From positions 744,001 through 808,000 of the forward strand of contig CAXXFI010000001.1 of the NCBI GenBank assembly GCA_963665155.2: 64,000 nt of DNA, given 5' to 3'. Origin of the DNA: UBA1141 sp963665155. Lineage in GTDB: Bacteria > Chloroflexota > Dehalococcoidia > Lucifugimonadales > UBA3495. The notes beneath the pieces are model-generated. The model saw only the letters and a list, made by a program, of their open reading frames with translations, had not been told where the DNA came from and did no database searches. The translations under genes and the position numbers were made by a program. Positions 43,369 to 52,362 of this stretch are shown here, in pieces (position 1 is the stretch's first letter; every line of letters starts with the position of its first letter).

Positions 43369-45213
43369 CTAGACCATGCACTCGCCCTCGCCGCGCTCCA
43401 GCTTGTAGATGTTGCTTCTTTCCCAGTCGAAGTACAGGTCCGACCCTGCCTCAGCTTCCCTGGCCTTACCTTGGGCTTCGGCAGCCACTGCAGTCAGTTC
43501 TTCCAGGCCTACCCGGTCAAGAAAGTCGTTGAAACCTTCGGTGTCCTTCCGGTTCTTGTTGAAATACGAGGTGATTTCCCGAACGATGGAAGGGACAGAC
43601 TTGGCTGGTACCTTCACCAAGGGTATGCGAGTGCCAATCCGCGAATCTTCGATTCGACTGGACCCATAGTTGCCGCCCAAGAACAACTCGTAGGCGGGTA
43701 TTTGCTGGCCGTCGGGGCCTTTAACCGCAGCGCCGTGGAAGCCGATGTTGGCAATGTGGTGCTGGCCGCAACCGTTTGGGCAGCCGCTGATTTTGATGCG
43801 CATTTTTTGAACTTCAGGGTCCTCCAGGAGGCCGTTCCAAGACGCTATCTCATCAGAAATTGCCTTGGACAATCCCATTGAGGACGTGATACCCAACTTG
43901 CAGCTATCAGTTCCCGGGCAAGACCCCACGTCGCTAATCGTCTCGGCGCCAGCCGCCGCAAGGCCAATGTCTTGTAACGCATGCCATACATCGTGCAGGT
44001 ACCCGTCGGGAACATACCGTAAGGTCAGATTCTGTTCCAGCGATGCAACTGCCCGCCCTCCTGTGTAGCGGCGGACTATCCCAGCTAGAGCCTTGAACTG
44101 GGCGGATGTAAGATCGCCCCTGGTAACGGAAATATAAACCAGGTTGTAACCTTGTTGCCTTTGGGCTACCACGTTGCTGTTGTGCCACTTTTGATAGCCA
44201 TCTCCGCCATTGTGGCCGTTGCTGGTGACTGCCGGTGGTTGAGGCGGGGTTTCCCGTTGCAACTCTTCGGCTGCCATGTAGGGTTTAGGGTCGATTGGGC
44301 CTATGTTTTCCAACTCGGCATCGACCAGTTCCCGGAAAGCGTCAAGACCGATCCTGTCGATCAGGACCTTTACCCGGGCCATCATCCGGTTCTTCCGCAG
44401 CATTTCGGCGTTATTGAATACGGTCCAGAGGGCTAATGTCACCCTCAAGTAGTCCTCTTCCGCCACAAAATCGTAAAGTGGTTTGGCCAGCTTGGGCATG
44501 ATTGACGTGCCACCCCCGACGTATACCTTAAAACCTTTCTTTTGAACCCCGCCTTCATCGCGGATTTGGGCCACGAACGTCAAGTCTTGAATGGCTGCTG
44601 CTACATGGTCGTGACCGTCGCAACCGGTGAAGGCCGACTTCCATTTGCGGGGGAAGTTCTGGCTGATGGGATGGCGGACACCAAAGCGCACGTAGGCCGT
44701 AAGGTAGGGAGTGGGATTGAACACCTCCCCAGTGCATACTCCCGCTGTGGGGGAGCCAATCACGTTGCGGACCGTGTTGCCGCAAGCTTCCCTGGTGGTT
44801 AGGCCAACGCTTCCCAGCATTCGCAGGACTTCGGGACAGCGGTCCAAAGGGATGTGGTGGTACTGGATGTTCTCTCGGGTGGTGATGTGGCCTCTGTCCA
44901 AGGGCGCATATTCCTTGGCTATGTCACCCAAAACATCAAGGGCTTCAGGTGTTAGTATGCCGCCTGGGATTTTTACTCGGATCATCTGGGCGTCTGGCTG
45001 ACGCTGTCCGTAAACACCCTGGCGCAAGCGGAAGGGCGTGAATTCAGCGACTTCCCTTTCACCGGCCTGGAAAGCGGCAGCCTCCTCTTCCAAGCGCTCA
45101 ATCTCGTATTCGATATGAGGAATAATCCCCAAAGATGACTTGGATAGTTCCAAGCTCTCTTGGTAGATATCCTCTTGGTTTTTTATGTTGGGGTTTTCGG
45201 TCCGAGTACTCAA
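43369..45213 (-). CDS. Ferredoxin-type sulfite/nitrite reductase (siroheme, 4Fe-4S)
   Basis: A 614-residue reductase that makes sulfide from sulfite or ammonia from nitrite by six-electron transfer. The start is TTG at 45213 with AGGAGG five bases upstream. Both half-domains carry the ferredoxin-like TxxENIQYHHIPL block. The siroheme/cluster ligands are C-x5-C in SCPGTDSCKLG and C-x3-C in SGCPNGCGQHH. A six-Cys attenuator leader lies immediately upstream, so the natural role is assimilatory sulfite reduction for cysteine synthesis rather than nitrite reduction. The long N-terminal extension resembles NirA/SirA of actinobacteria. Confidence 0.93.
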   Translation of the reverse strand: MSTRTENPNIKNQEDIYQESLELSKSSLGIIPHIEYEIERLEEEAAAFQAGEREVAEFTPFRLRQGVYGQRQPDAQMIRVKIPGGILTPEALDVLGDIAKEYAPLDRGHITTRENIQYHHIPLDRCPEVLRMLGSVGLTTREACGNTVRNVIGSPTAGVCTGEVFNPTPYLTAYVRFGVRHPISQNFPRKWKSAFTGCDGHDHVAAAIQDLTFVAQIRDEGGVQKKGFKVYVGGGTSIMPKLAKPLYDFVAEEDYLRVTLALWTVFNNAEMLRKNRMMARVKVLIDRIGLDAFRELVDAELENIGPIDPKPYMAAEELQRETPPQPPAVTSNGHNGGDGYQKWHNSNVVAQRQQGYNLVYISVTRGDLTSAQFKALAGIVRRYTGGRAVASLEQNLTLRYVPDGYLHDVWHALQDIGLAAAGAETISDVGSCPGTDSCKLGITSSMGLSKAISDEIASWNGLLEDPEVQKMRIKISGCPNGCGQHHIANIGFHGAAVKGPDGQQIPAYELFLGGNYGSSRIEDSRIGTRIPLVKVPAKSVPSIVREITSYFNKNRKDTEGFNDFLDRVGLEELTAVAAEAQGKAREAEAGSDLYFDWERSNIYKLERGEGECMV

Positions 45214-45236
45214 GGGGGCCTCCTAATATGTGGGCA

Positions 45237-45270
45237 AAATAAAAAACCCGCCACTAACGATCTTGGCGGG
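45237..45270 (-). terminator. Attenuator terminator before the sulfite reductase
   Basis: On the minus strand CCCGCCA (45270-45264) and TGGCGGG (45253-45247) form a 7-bp GC-rich stem followed by TTTTTTATTTT. It lies between the Cys-rich leader and the reductase. The antiterminator CCTGCACCC (45276-45268) overlaps its first arm and can instead pair with GGGCGCAGG (45320-45312) at the leader stop codon, with one mismatch. Confidence 0.88.
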
Positions 45271-45319
45271 TGCAGGACTGGCTGAATCGGTGTCTAAAGC
45301 AAAATTCGTCGCCTGCGCC

Positions 45320-45373
45320 CTATGTAGGCGGACAACAACAACAGGTGCAACAGATTCCGTTCACTAGCTTCAT
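45320..45373 (-). CDS. Cys-rich attenuator leader peptide (17 residues, six Cys)
   Basis: ATG at 45373 encodes MKLVNGICCTCCCCPPT and ends TAG at 45320-45322. Six of seven consecutive residues from position 8 to 14 are Cys. Translation would pause when charged Cys-tRNA is scarce. Pausing there leaves GGGCGCAGG, which begins at the stop codon, free to form the antiterminator, so the sulfite reductase is transcribed. Completion of translation covers it and the terminator forms. A promoter match places the transcript start only about three bases before the ATG, so the leader is probably leaderless. Similar polycysteine leaders are known upstream of cysteine genes in mycobacteria; this one is inferred. 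Confidence 0.85.
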   Translation of the reverse strand: MKLVNGICCTCCCCPPT

Positions 45374-45382
45374 TAATTAGGG

Positions 45383-45411
45383 AGTCTATCCCATAGGAAA
45401 GAGGGTGTCAA
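45383..45411 (-). promoter_or_regulatory. Promoter of the Cys leader and sulfite reductase
   Basis: TTGACA (45411-45406), a 17-base spacer and TAGACT (45388-45383) on the minus strand. The expected start, about seven bases downstream, is near 45376, just before the leader ATG at 45373. Confidence 0.6.
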
Positions 45412-45627
45412 CAGTTGCCGCTGCAACTGCAAATGGCCGGTGGCGGCTTTAGGAATCAGGTCCTCGGCGATTGACACGAAATATCAGCCGCAATAGTATT
45501 ATTCATGCCTATCAAGCCTACGGTTTTATCGACTTCCTAAGCGAACAGGTAGATATACCGGTGGATGAATTGGTAATGCGGCAACTCGACCATATTGGGT
45601 TCTGCCGAACATCAAGGACAACAAGAC

Positions 45628-46794
45628 ATGAAACGATCAGCCGACGTAGTGATAATTGGCGGCGGGGTAATCGGTTGCAGTCTCCTTTACAACCTGGCAG
45701 ATATGGGCATGGCCGACTCCCTGCTATTGGAAATGGATGTATTGGCCTCCGGTTCTACGGGAAGGTCTCAAGCAATCTGCCGGATGCATTACTCCAACCC
45801 GGTCACCGCCTCAATGGCCTGGGAGAGCGTTAAAATTTTCGCCAACTTCGGAGATGCGGTTGGCGGCGCATCGGGTTTCGTCAAAACCGGCTATTTGGTG
45901 GTAGTGGAAGGCATCGAACGCGCGGGTCTGGAAAAGAACGTGGCTATGCAGCAAGACCTGAACATTAGCACCAGCCAGGTTTCGGCTGCGGATTTACGGG
46001 AATTGGCCCCCATGGTAGCGGTGGATGAAACGGAGGTTTTGGCCTGGGAGCCGGAATCGGGATACGCCGACCCCTACTTGGTCACAACCTCCTACGCTTC
46101 CAAGGCCAGAGACTTAGGGGCGGAGGTGGCCCAGAGAACACCGGTCTTGGGGATTGAAGTGTCCGGGGACCGGGTGCGCGCCGTGTTGACCCCGGAAGGC
46201 CGGGTGGAAACCAACACGGTGGTTGTGGCCGCGGGCCCGTGGTCCAAAATGGAAATGGCCAAGATTGGCGTGGACTTGCCGCTGATTCCGGTGCGTCATC
46301 AAGTCGCCTCTTTGATCCGGCCTGTGGACCAAGTGCCGGAGCATCCTACAGTCGGGGACATTGCCCAGTCCTTCTCGTTCAGGCCCGATGGCTCGTCCAT
46401 GACGTTAATGGGCTTCGGCGAAGATGAGGAAGTAGACCTGAACACCTACAATCAGGGCGTCGACATGAGCGCAGTCGCCGAATCCATGAGCAAATTGGCC
46501 CGGCGAATTCCGGCCATGGCCGATTGCTACTTCCGGGGCGGTTGGTCCGGCCTGTTCACGACAACTCCCGATTGGCATCCGATCTTGGGCCGAGTGCCTG
46601 GAATTGAGGGTCTGTACTGTGCCGTAGGGTTTAGCGGTCACGGGTTCAAGCTATCTCCATTGATCGGCAAGACAATGGCGGAACTGATCCTCCACAGCCA
46701 GGCCAGTTCGGTGGATATTTCCCCGCTCCGCTATACGCGCTTCGCCGAGGGAGACTTGATCAACTCCAGCTACCGTTACCGGGTGTTGGCCTGA
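45628..46794 (+). CDS. FAD-dependent oxidoreductase (D-amino-acid/sarcosine oxidase family)
   Basis: A 388-residue DAO-family flavoenzyme. The start is set at 45628 (MKRSADVVIIGGGVIGCS), giving the FAD-binding GxGxxG right at the N-terminus. Other marks are TGRSQAICRMHYSNP near the flavin and GLYCAVGFSGHGFKLSP at the end. Such enzymes oxidise amines such as sarcosine, glycine or amino acids. The substrate is unknown. It stands alone, transcribed away from the reductase. Confidence 0.9.
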   Translation: MKRSADVVIIGGGVIGCSLLYNLADMGMADSLLLEMDVLASGSTGRSQAICRMHYSNPVTASMAWESVKIFANFGDAVGGASGFVKTGYLVVVEGIERAGLEKNVAMQQDLNISTSQVSAADLRELAPMVAVDETEVLAWEPESGYADPYLVTTSYASKARDLGAEVAQRTPVLGIEVSGDRVRAVLTPEGRVETNTVVVAAGPWSKMEMAKIGVDLPLIPVRHQVASLIRPVDQVPEHPTVGDIAQSFSFRPDGSSMTLMGFGEDEEVDLNTYNQGVDMSAVAESMSKLARRIPAMADCYFRGGWSGLFTTTPDWHPILGRVPGIEGLYCAVGFSGHGFKLSPLIGKTMAELILHSQASSVDISPLRYTRFAEGDLINSSYRYRVLA

Positions 46795-46881
46795 ACGAAT
46801 CTTACGGGTTTCCAAGCATTTCCTCTAATCCTCAAATTCCTGTTAGTAAAGGGTACCCATTAAATTCGGGACGATCCTTCC

Positions 46882-48102
46882 ATGAATCGCTATTTGCGTA
46901 TTTTTAGCCGTAAAAGCGTGGTGGCAGTTTTAATTACCCTGCTGGTGTTTACGGCGGGTATCGGCGATTTCCGCCCGTCCAGCTTCGACCTCACCGTCGC
47001 TCCCTACAAATACAGCCTGCTCAACTGGGAGACATCCCACTTTCTGGATAAGTGGTTCCACAAGCTTTTCGACCTCATGCCATGGACCACCGAGTTGTCC
47101 CGGGAAGAGCGGTTCACGCAGATCATTGAGTTTTTTGATCTTGGTGAAGAGGCAAGGGAGTTTGAGCGCCGGTTGCTGAACAGCCCTTCTGGCTGTGAGG
47201 CGGAAACGGGACTGCGGGCTGACATTGAAAGAATTTCCCAGCGAAGGGGTGAATTACAAGCCGCAGTGGAGGAATCCATAGAGTCCGAGATCAGCAAAGT
47301 TCTGGCCGAAGAAGGATTCGCTTCCCGCATCGGACTGATATTCCCACCGGTGGACACGGTGTTCGCCCGCTCGCCGGGGGTACTGATCCTTTCGCCCAGG
47401 GACCGCATACACCGGCAAGAGTCCATACTAATGAAACCGGGCTTGAACGGGGATATTCGGGACCGCATCGAAGACCGGATATTGGAGGACCGGAACCTAG
47501 CGGCGCTGGTGGAAAGCACCGGTGGCGTTGCTGTCTTTCCCAGCGTGGTTAGCGACTCCGGCGGGCTGCGTCACTCGGTGGTCACCGCAGCCCACGAGTG
47601 GCTGCACCACTGGTTCTTCTTCCAACCCTTGGGTCAGCACTTTTGGGACAACTCCGATATGACCACCCTGAACGAGACGGCAGCAACTCTGGGCGGACAA
47701 GCCATCGGCGACCGGGTATTCACCGCCATCACCGGCGAGCAGGTCAGCCGCGACGCTGAACCGCCTGGTCCTGTGGACCCCGACGCCTTCAATTTCAACG
47801 ACGAAATGCGTGAAACGCGCCTGCGAACCGAAGGATTACTGATGCAAGGCAAGATCGAAGAAGCAGAGGCTTACATGGAGGAGCGTCGCTTGTTCTTCGA
47901 GGAAAACCGGTTCCTGATTCGCAAAATCAACCAGGCATTCTTTGCTTTCCACGGCTCTTACGCCACCAGCGCAGCGTCGGTCAGCCCCATCGACGACCAA
48001 TTGAGGCAACTGCAAAACCAAAGCGAGTCTCTGGAAGATTTTTTGAAGACAGTGGGCACATTTGGCAGCTACGGGGAGTTTCTGGAGTATTTGGGGGGCT
48101 GA
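46882..48102 (+). CDS. Putative zinc metallopeptidase (HExxH), exported
   Basis: A 406-residue protein of no family I can name with certainty. It has an N-terminal hydrophobic signal or anchor (VVAVLITLLVFTAGIGDF), a coiled-coil-like charged middle, and the zinc motif AAHEWLHHWFFFQPLG followed 25 residues later by LNETAATLGGQAIGD. HExxH plus a downstream Glu in NExxA is the gluzincin pattern, as in predicted aminopeptidases. It probably acts outside the cytoplasm. No neighbour gives a functional hint. The 3' end is 2 bp from the convergent nitronate monooxygenase gene. Confidence 0.75.
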   Translation: MNRYLRIFSRKSVVAVLITLLVFTAGIGDFRPSSFDLTVAPYKYSLLNWETSHFLDKWFHKLFDLMPWTTELSREERFTQIIEFFDLGEEAREFERRLLNSPSGCEAETGLRADIERISQRRGELQAAVEESIESEISKVLAEEGFASRIGLIFPPVDTVFARSPGVLILSPRDRIHRQESILMKPGLNGDIRDRIEDRILEDRNLAALVESTGGVAVFPSVVSDSGGLRHSVVTAAHEWLHHWFFFQPLGQHFWDNSDMTTLNETAATLGGQAIGDRVFTAITGEQVSRDAEPPGPVDPDAFNFNDEMRETRLRTEGLLMQGKIEEAEAYMEERRLFFEENRFLIRKINQAFFAFHGSYATSAASVSPIDDQLRQLQNQSESLEDFLKTVGTFGSYGEFLEYLGG

Positions 48103-48104
48103 AG

Positions 48105-49079
48105 TTAGCCACCAAGCAGGCTGGGCGGCCGACCCCGCAATACTTGCTCCGCTTCGGCCACAATTCGCCGCACAATGTCTCCCGCAGGCTCAATTCTGCT
48201 GATTAGCCCCGAAGCGTTGCCCGCCCGCACTGGCGCAATGCTGGCGTCTTCAGCGGCGTCCGCGGTAGCGATTTCTTCCTGCAACACCCCTCGCCGGGCT
48301 ACCACCTCGGCCTCTCGACCGTGCCATGTGTCGGTGAAGTTGTTGCGCAAAACCCGGTCGCCGACGGCCAACGGAAACGGAGCGTTGGACGCCAGATCGT
48401 AGACTTTCGTGAGAATGGTGTCGTCGGCGGTGGCTGCCACGACCTGGTCTTTAATCCACTCGGCACCCGCCCATTCTTTGCTGGCGACGAACCTGGTTCC
48501 TATCCACACGGCATCTGCTCCAAGCATCAACGCCGCAGCCAGACCGCGACCGTCGGCGATGCCTCCTGACGCTACTACGGGAATTTCACCGGCAATGTCC
48601 AGAACGGCCAATACGAAGGATAGGGTGCCCAGATATCCGGTGTGGCCCCCTGCCTCGCTTCCATGCGCCGTTATAATATCGGCGCCCGCATCAACAGCAG
48701 CCCTGGCATGAGCCATCGTCTGTACTTGGGCAAATACTTTGACGCCTGCGGCTTGCGCTTCGCGAATAAACGGGGTTGGATCAGCAAAGGAATGGCTCAC
48801 AGCGGCCACGTTTTCGTCCAGTACTGCTTTCATTACCCATTCTAGGCCGGTATCAGAAGAGATAAACCCCACACCAAAGGGCCGGGAGGTGAGTTCTCGG
48901 ACCGTTTGAATCTGATCCCGTATCCAGGAAGGGTCAGGATTGAGGCTAGCTCCGATGAGCCCGAATCCGCCAGCCTCGGAAACCGCCGCTGCCAGGGATG
49001 CGGTGGCGGTCCCGGCCATGGGCGCGTTGATTATAGGATGCTCAATGCCTAGAAGTTCGCAAATTCGTGTGCGCAGCAT
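48105..49079 (-). CDS. Nitronate monooxygenase (2-nitropropane dioxygenase family)
   Basis: A 324-residue FMN TIM-barrel enzyme. Marks: IINAPMAGTATASLAAAVSE, the phosphate loop PVVASGGIADGRGLAAALML and the catalytic His region AHGSEAGGHTGYLG. It oxidises nitronates to carbonyl plus nitrite, or acts as an enoyl-reductase-like relative (FabK). The GGHTG sequence favours nitronate monooxygenase. Confidence 0.9.
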   Translation of the reverse strand: MLRTRICELLGIEHPIINAPMAGTATASLAAAVSEAGGFGLIGASLNPDPSWIRDQIQTVRELTSRPFGVGFISSDTGLEWVMKAVLDENVAAVSHSFADPTPFIREAQAAGVKVFAQVQTMAHARAAVDAGADIITAHGSEAGGHTGYLGTLSFVLAVLDIAGEIPVVASGGIADGRGLAAALMLGADAVWIGTRFVASKEWAGAEWIKDQVVAATADDTILTKVYDLASNAPFPLAVGDRVLRNNFTDTWHGREAEVVARRGVLQEEIATADAAEDASIAPVRAGNASGLISRIEPAGDIVRRIVAEAEQVLRGRPPSLLGG

Positions 49080-49174
49080 ACATCACTTCCAGAGTTTGGA
49101 TCGAAACGCTTTATCTTTGTGTGAGTTGGATTAGTTCTCCAACCCCTGCCCAGCGCGATAATTCGCCCTACCTG

Positions 49175-50386
49175 TTACAACCAAGGCGCGCGCTTGGACC
49201 GGTCCTTCTCCGAGGTGTAGGCGTGTAAGCCCTGACGCTCCAATGCCTCGGCTACCATCTGCTTGAACACCCTTCGGTCGGAGGTGTGGATCACCGCCTG
49301 CTCGTGGGACTCGGAGATGGCCACCGGGTAGCCTTGGCCCCTTTGGCATTGGTCCAAAATAAGGCTGTGACCTAGCCCGAGCAGTTTTTCGTCCAGAGAG
49401 ACCCACGCTGGTATCTCCACCCGGGCGATCTCTTCTCCGCCTTGCAGGTAATAAAAATAGACCTGCTGTTCTTTGCCGTAGTGATCCCTGGGCACCGATG
49501 AGTTGGTGCGGTAGACCGGTGAGCGCCAACCGGGTGGGAGCAGGTTTTGGAAGAGGTCCCGGTCCAAGAACTCGTTGGCCAAATCGCAGGGCGAAACGGT
49601 CGATCGGAGGTTGCCGCAGGACTGGCTGCAACGGGCTAAATCGTGGGGGCAGAGACAACTTCTGACGGCGTTTACGACCTCGGTGACCCGGGGCAGGGAA
49701 ACGTAAGCGGCCAAGGTCAGGGGACGGGTCTGGGCTATCTCACGCATTTTTTCGAGGGCGGGCAGGTATCCCTTTTTGATAATGGCGTCCCGAACAAAGG
49801 GACGGGTTCCTTGGCCGGAAAGACCCCACATCACCAGCGAGCCGTCCACCAATGCCAGAGTGGGTATCTCCGGCGGTAGCTCGTCCACCAGTTCCGCGAG
49901 CCGTTCAAGTTCTCTCACGGTCCTGACCAAGCCCAGCAACTGGCCGCTGATCTGCTCTTCTTGGGAAGGATTGCCGGGATCTGGAATACTAAGGTCGGCG
50001 GAGTCCGTAGATAGCTGGGAATGGCTGAAAAAGTCGGCGTCGGGGTTGGCGCCATAGGTCAGAACGCATCCACCCAGGTTTATCAGGAAACATGCCACCG
50101 GCAAGTGGCGGTCCACGTCAATATGGGATCCGTCCACGGCAGCGACCTGCCAGTCGTCGGGCGAATCAGGAGGGGCCTGGCCGCCCAACAGGGCTTCTTC
50201 CGCCACGGCCGCCAAATATGGCCGGTCCGCAGCCGCCTCGGTGCGGTCCCTAACTGTGGTGGGGTCGACCTGGCTGGCGGCGTCTAGCAACGCTTTCAGG
50301 CGCTGGTCCCTTCCGGCCTTGGTGCGGCCTAGGGCCTGGGCCATTTGCTCCAAACGAAGAGAAATATCCCCCAAGTCCAAGGGCAC
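49175..50386 (-). CDS. nurA: NurA-domain nuclease
   Basis: A 403-residue protein of the NurA family. The catalytic Asp motifs are visible in QVAAVDGSHIDVDRHLPV and TLALVDGSLVMWGL, as in 5'-3' exonucleases involved in double-strand-break repair with HerA. GTG start with GAGG eight bases upstream. It lies 50 bp after selB and may be co-transcribed. A Cys cluster (CLCPHDLARCSQSC) is a local oddity and might bind a metal. HerA is not in the window. Confidence 0.82.
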   Translation of the reverse strand: MPLDLGDISLRLEQMAQALGRTKAGRDQRLKALLDAASQVDPTTVRDRTEAAADRPYLAAVAEEALLGGQAPPDSPDDWQVAAVDGSHIDVDRHLPVACFLINLGGCVLTYGANPDADFFSHSQLSTDSADLSIPDPGNPSQEEQISGQLLGLVRTVRELERLAELVDELPPEIPTLALVDGSLVMWGLSGQGTRPFVRDAIIKKGYLPALEKMREIAQTRPLTLAAYVSLPRVTEVVNAVRSCLCPHDLARCSQSCGNLRSTVSPCDLANEFLDRDLFQNLLPPGWRSPVYRTNSSVPRDHYGKEQQVYFYYLQGGEEIARVEIPAWVSLDEKLLGLGHSLILDQCQRGQGYPVAISESHEQAVIHTSDRRVFKQMVAEALERQGLHAYTSEKDRSKRAPWL

Positions 50387-50436
50387 GGCTTTACCTCAAA
50401 GTTAGGATAGTCTCGCCCAAGTCTGGGGACGCAATG

Positions 50437-52302
50437 TTATCGCAACACGCGTTCGTCGCCAACCCGCCGGGTTATTTGCTGTTGGTCCAGGTACTCCAGC
50501 AAAGGCAGCAAGAATTTTCGGCTGGAGTTGAACATGGTCCTGGCATCGCCCACGGTAATGGTCCCCTCGGATTTCAGGTGCGCGATTATCTTGTCAGACA
50601 TTTCTTTGTAGGCTTCGGAGGTGAAGACCACTGAATCGTTGACTTTCACGACCTTGCCACCGTCGATCAATACCGCCAAAAGCTCCGAATCCAGAGCTTG
50701 TTCGCTGGACGGCGAGTATGGGTCTTTTCCCAGGTCGGCCAAGTATGACTCCACCTGCTTTTCCATTTGGGGAGTCAGTTCCACTTGGTGGTCTGGTAGA
50801 CGAAGGGACCGGCCGGACTCGACTACAATGCCCTCTTCGGTGAACTGAGCCAATGCCCGGAGGAATATCGGTTGGGGAAGATTCAACCGGCTACGCACTT
50901 CTTGTACGGGCACGCCTGGGCGCAGAGGGTTCTGGTTGTGATAGGTCTGCAAGGCCACGAAGACCTTGCTTTTCAGAATGGTCCAACCCTGGGTCGAATA
51001 AACCACCGCATCTTTGTCCGAGCCCAGTGTTCCCAACACCATGACCTGCTCGTCTTGAGCAAGCCGGGGTATGCGCTCCAAGACCTCCGCTTCGGGAAGG
51101 TTGGACCGGCGGGAAAGTGTCGTGAGGTCGCAGGGACCCCACTGCTCCGCCACAGTATGGAGAATGTCCTCGCCTGTGCCTTGGTCCAGCATCATGAGAC
51201 GTTCCACAACGTCGGGGTTAAACCGGCGGTGCCTGCGCCTGGGGTTCGGGTCCACCACTTGGCCGCCGCCCAAGGTGTCTTCGGCGGACCGGACGACGAA
51301 AAAGTCACCTTTTACCATGGGCAAGGGCTGATCCAGCAATATTTGGACCCAACCTTCTTCGCCAGCGGCCAACCGGTCAGCGTCCAAGAGTCGCACTCGT
51401 GCGGTGGCCTCACTGGATAGTAGGTGGAAGGTTACGCCTTCGTTGTGGCGTAGGGAGTGGGATGCTCCCCTCACCATTCTTATCCGTGCATCCAGCCGCC
51501 GGGTGGGTCGCAGCCAGCCCGGGGTTGTAAGAATTTCACCCCTCTCCACGTCGGAGCGGGACAATCCCGAAATGTTTACCGCCAGCCGGACTCCCGGTTG
51601 GGTATGGTCTACCTTGTTCTTGTGGGTCTGCAGTCCCCTAACTCTGGCGCGCCTTCCCGACCCGACAAGCTCCACTTCTTGCCCGACGGCCAGAACCCCA
51701 TCGATAAGGGTGCCGGTGACCACGGTGCCGAAGCCCGTAATGGAAAAGCATCGGTCCACCGGCAAACGGGGCCGACCCAAATCGGCCCGCTCCGCAGTGT
51801 TGTCTAGAATCTGATCAAGAACCGAGCGGAGTTCGTCCAATCCCTCGCCGGTGTAGGCGGAGACGCCCACCATTGGGCAGCCTTGGAAAGAAGTGCGTTC
51901 CAAGACATCTTCCACCTCTGCTTTGACCAGCTCTACCATCTCTTCATCCACCAGATCGACCTTGGTGACAACTACCAAGCTGCGGCGAATCTGCAGTATG
52001 TCAAGAATCGCCAGGTGCTCCCTGGTCTGGGGCATGACGCTTTCGTCGGCGGCCACGATCAGCATGGCTAGGTCTATGGTGCCGACGCCGGCCAGCATGT
52101 TCTTGATGAACCTTTCGTGGCCGGGGACGTCCACGACACTCACCTCTCGACCGCTAGGCAGGGTCATCCAGGCGAAGCCCAAGTCCACAGTCATTTCCCG
52201 AGCCTTTTCCTCGGGCAACCGGTCGGGGTCTATGTCGGTTAGAGCCTTAACCAGGGTGGATTTGCCATGGTCCACATGGCCAGCGGTGCCGATAACGTAC
52301 AT
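50437..52302 (-). CDS. selB: Selenocysteine-specific translation elongation factor SelB
   Basis: A 621-residue GTPase that delivers Sec-tRNA to UGA codons marked by a SECIS hairpin. The GTPase domain has GTAGHVDHGKSTLVKALTD, DVPGHERFIKNMLAG and the TKVDL guanine site. The following beta-barrel domains carry SITGFGTVVTGTL and VRGLQTHKNKVD. The C-terminal 230 residues have winged-helix repeats (LNLPQPIFLRALAQFTEEGI; FNSSRKFLLPLLEYLDQQQITRR) specific to SelB and used for SECIS binding. Length and order fit SelB rather than EF-Tu. No selA, selD or selC was found in the window. It indicates that this organism decodes UGA as Sec. Confidence 0.95.
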   Translation of the reverse strand: MYVIGTAGHVDHGKSTLVKALTDIDPDRLPEEKAREMTVDLGFAWMTLPSGREVSVVDVPGHERFIKNMLAGVGTIDLAMLIVAADESVMPQTREHLAILDILQIRRSLVVVTKVDLVDEEMVELVKAEVEDVLERTSFQGCPMVGVSAYTGEGLDELRSVLDQILDNTAERADLGRPRLPVDRCFSITGFGTVVTGTLIDGVLAVGQEVELVGSGRRARVRGLQTHKNKVDHTQPGVRLAVNISGLSRSDVERGEILTTPGWLRPTRRLDARIRMVRGASHSLRHNEGVTFHLLSSEATARVRLLDADRLAAGEEGWVQILLDQPLPMVKGDFFVVRSAEDTLGGGQVVDPNPRRRHRRFNPDVVERLMMLDQGTGEDILHTVAEQWGPCDLTTLSRRSNLPEAEVLERIPRLAQDEQVMVLGTLGSDKDAVVYSTQGWTILKSKVFVALQTYHNQNPLRPGVPVQEVRSRLNLPQPIFLRALAQFTEEGIVVESGRSLRLPDHQVELTPQMEKQVESYLADLGKDPYSPSSEQALDSELLAVLIDGGKVVKVNDSVVFTSEAYKEMSDKIIAHLKSEGTITVGDARTMFNSSRKFLLPLLEYLDQQQITRRVGDERVLR

Positions 52303-52362
52303 GGTTAGTCCTTTGTCGGATTGGAAACGGCTGGGAATTCCAGATGAGGCAATCCCATCAGT

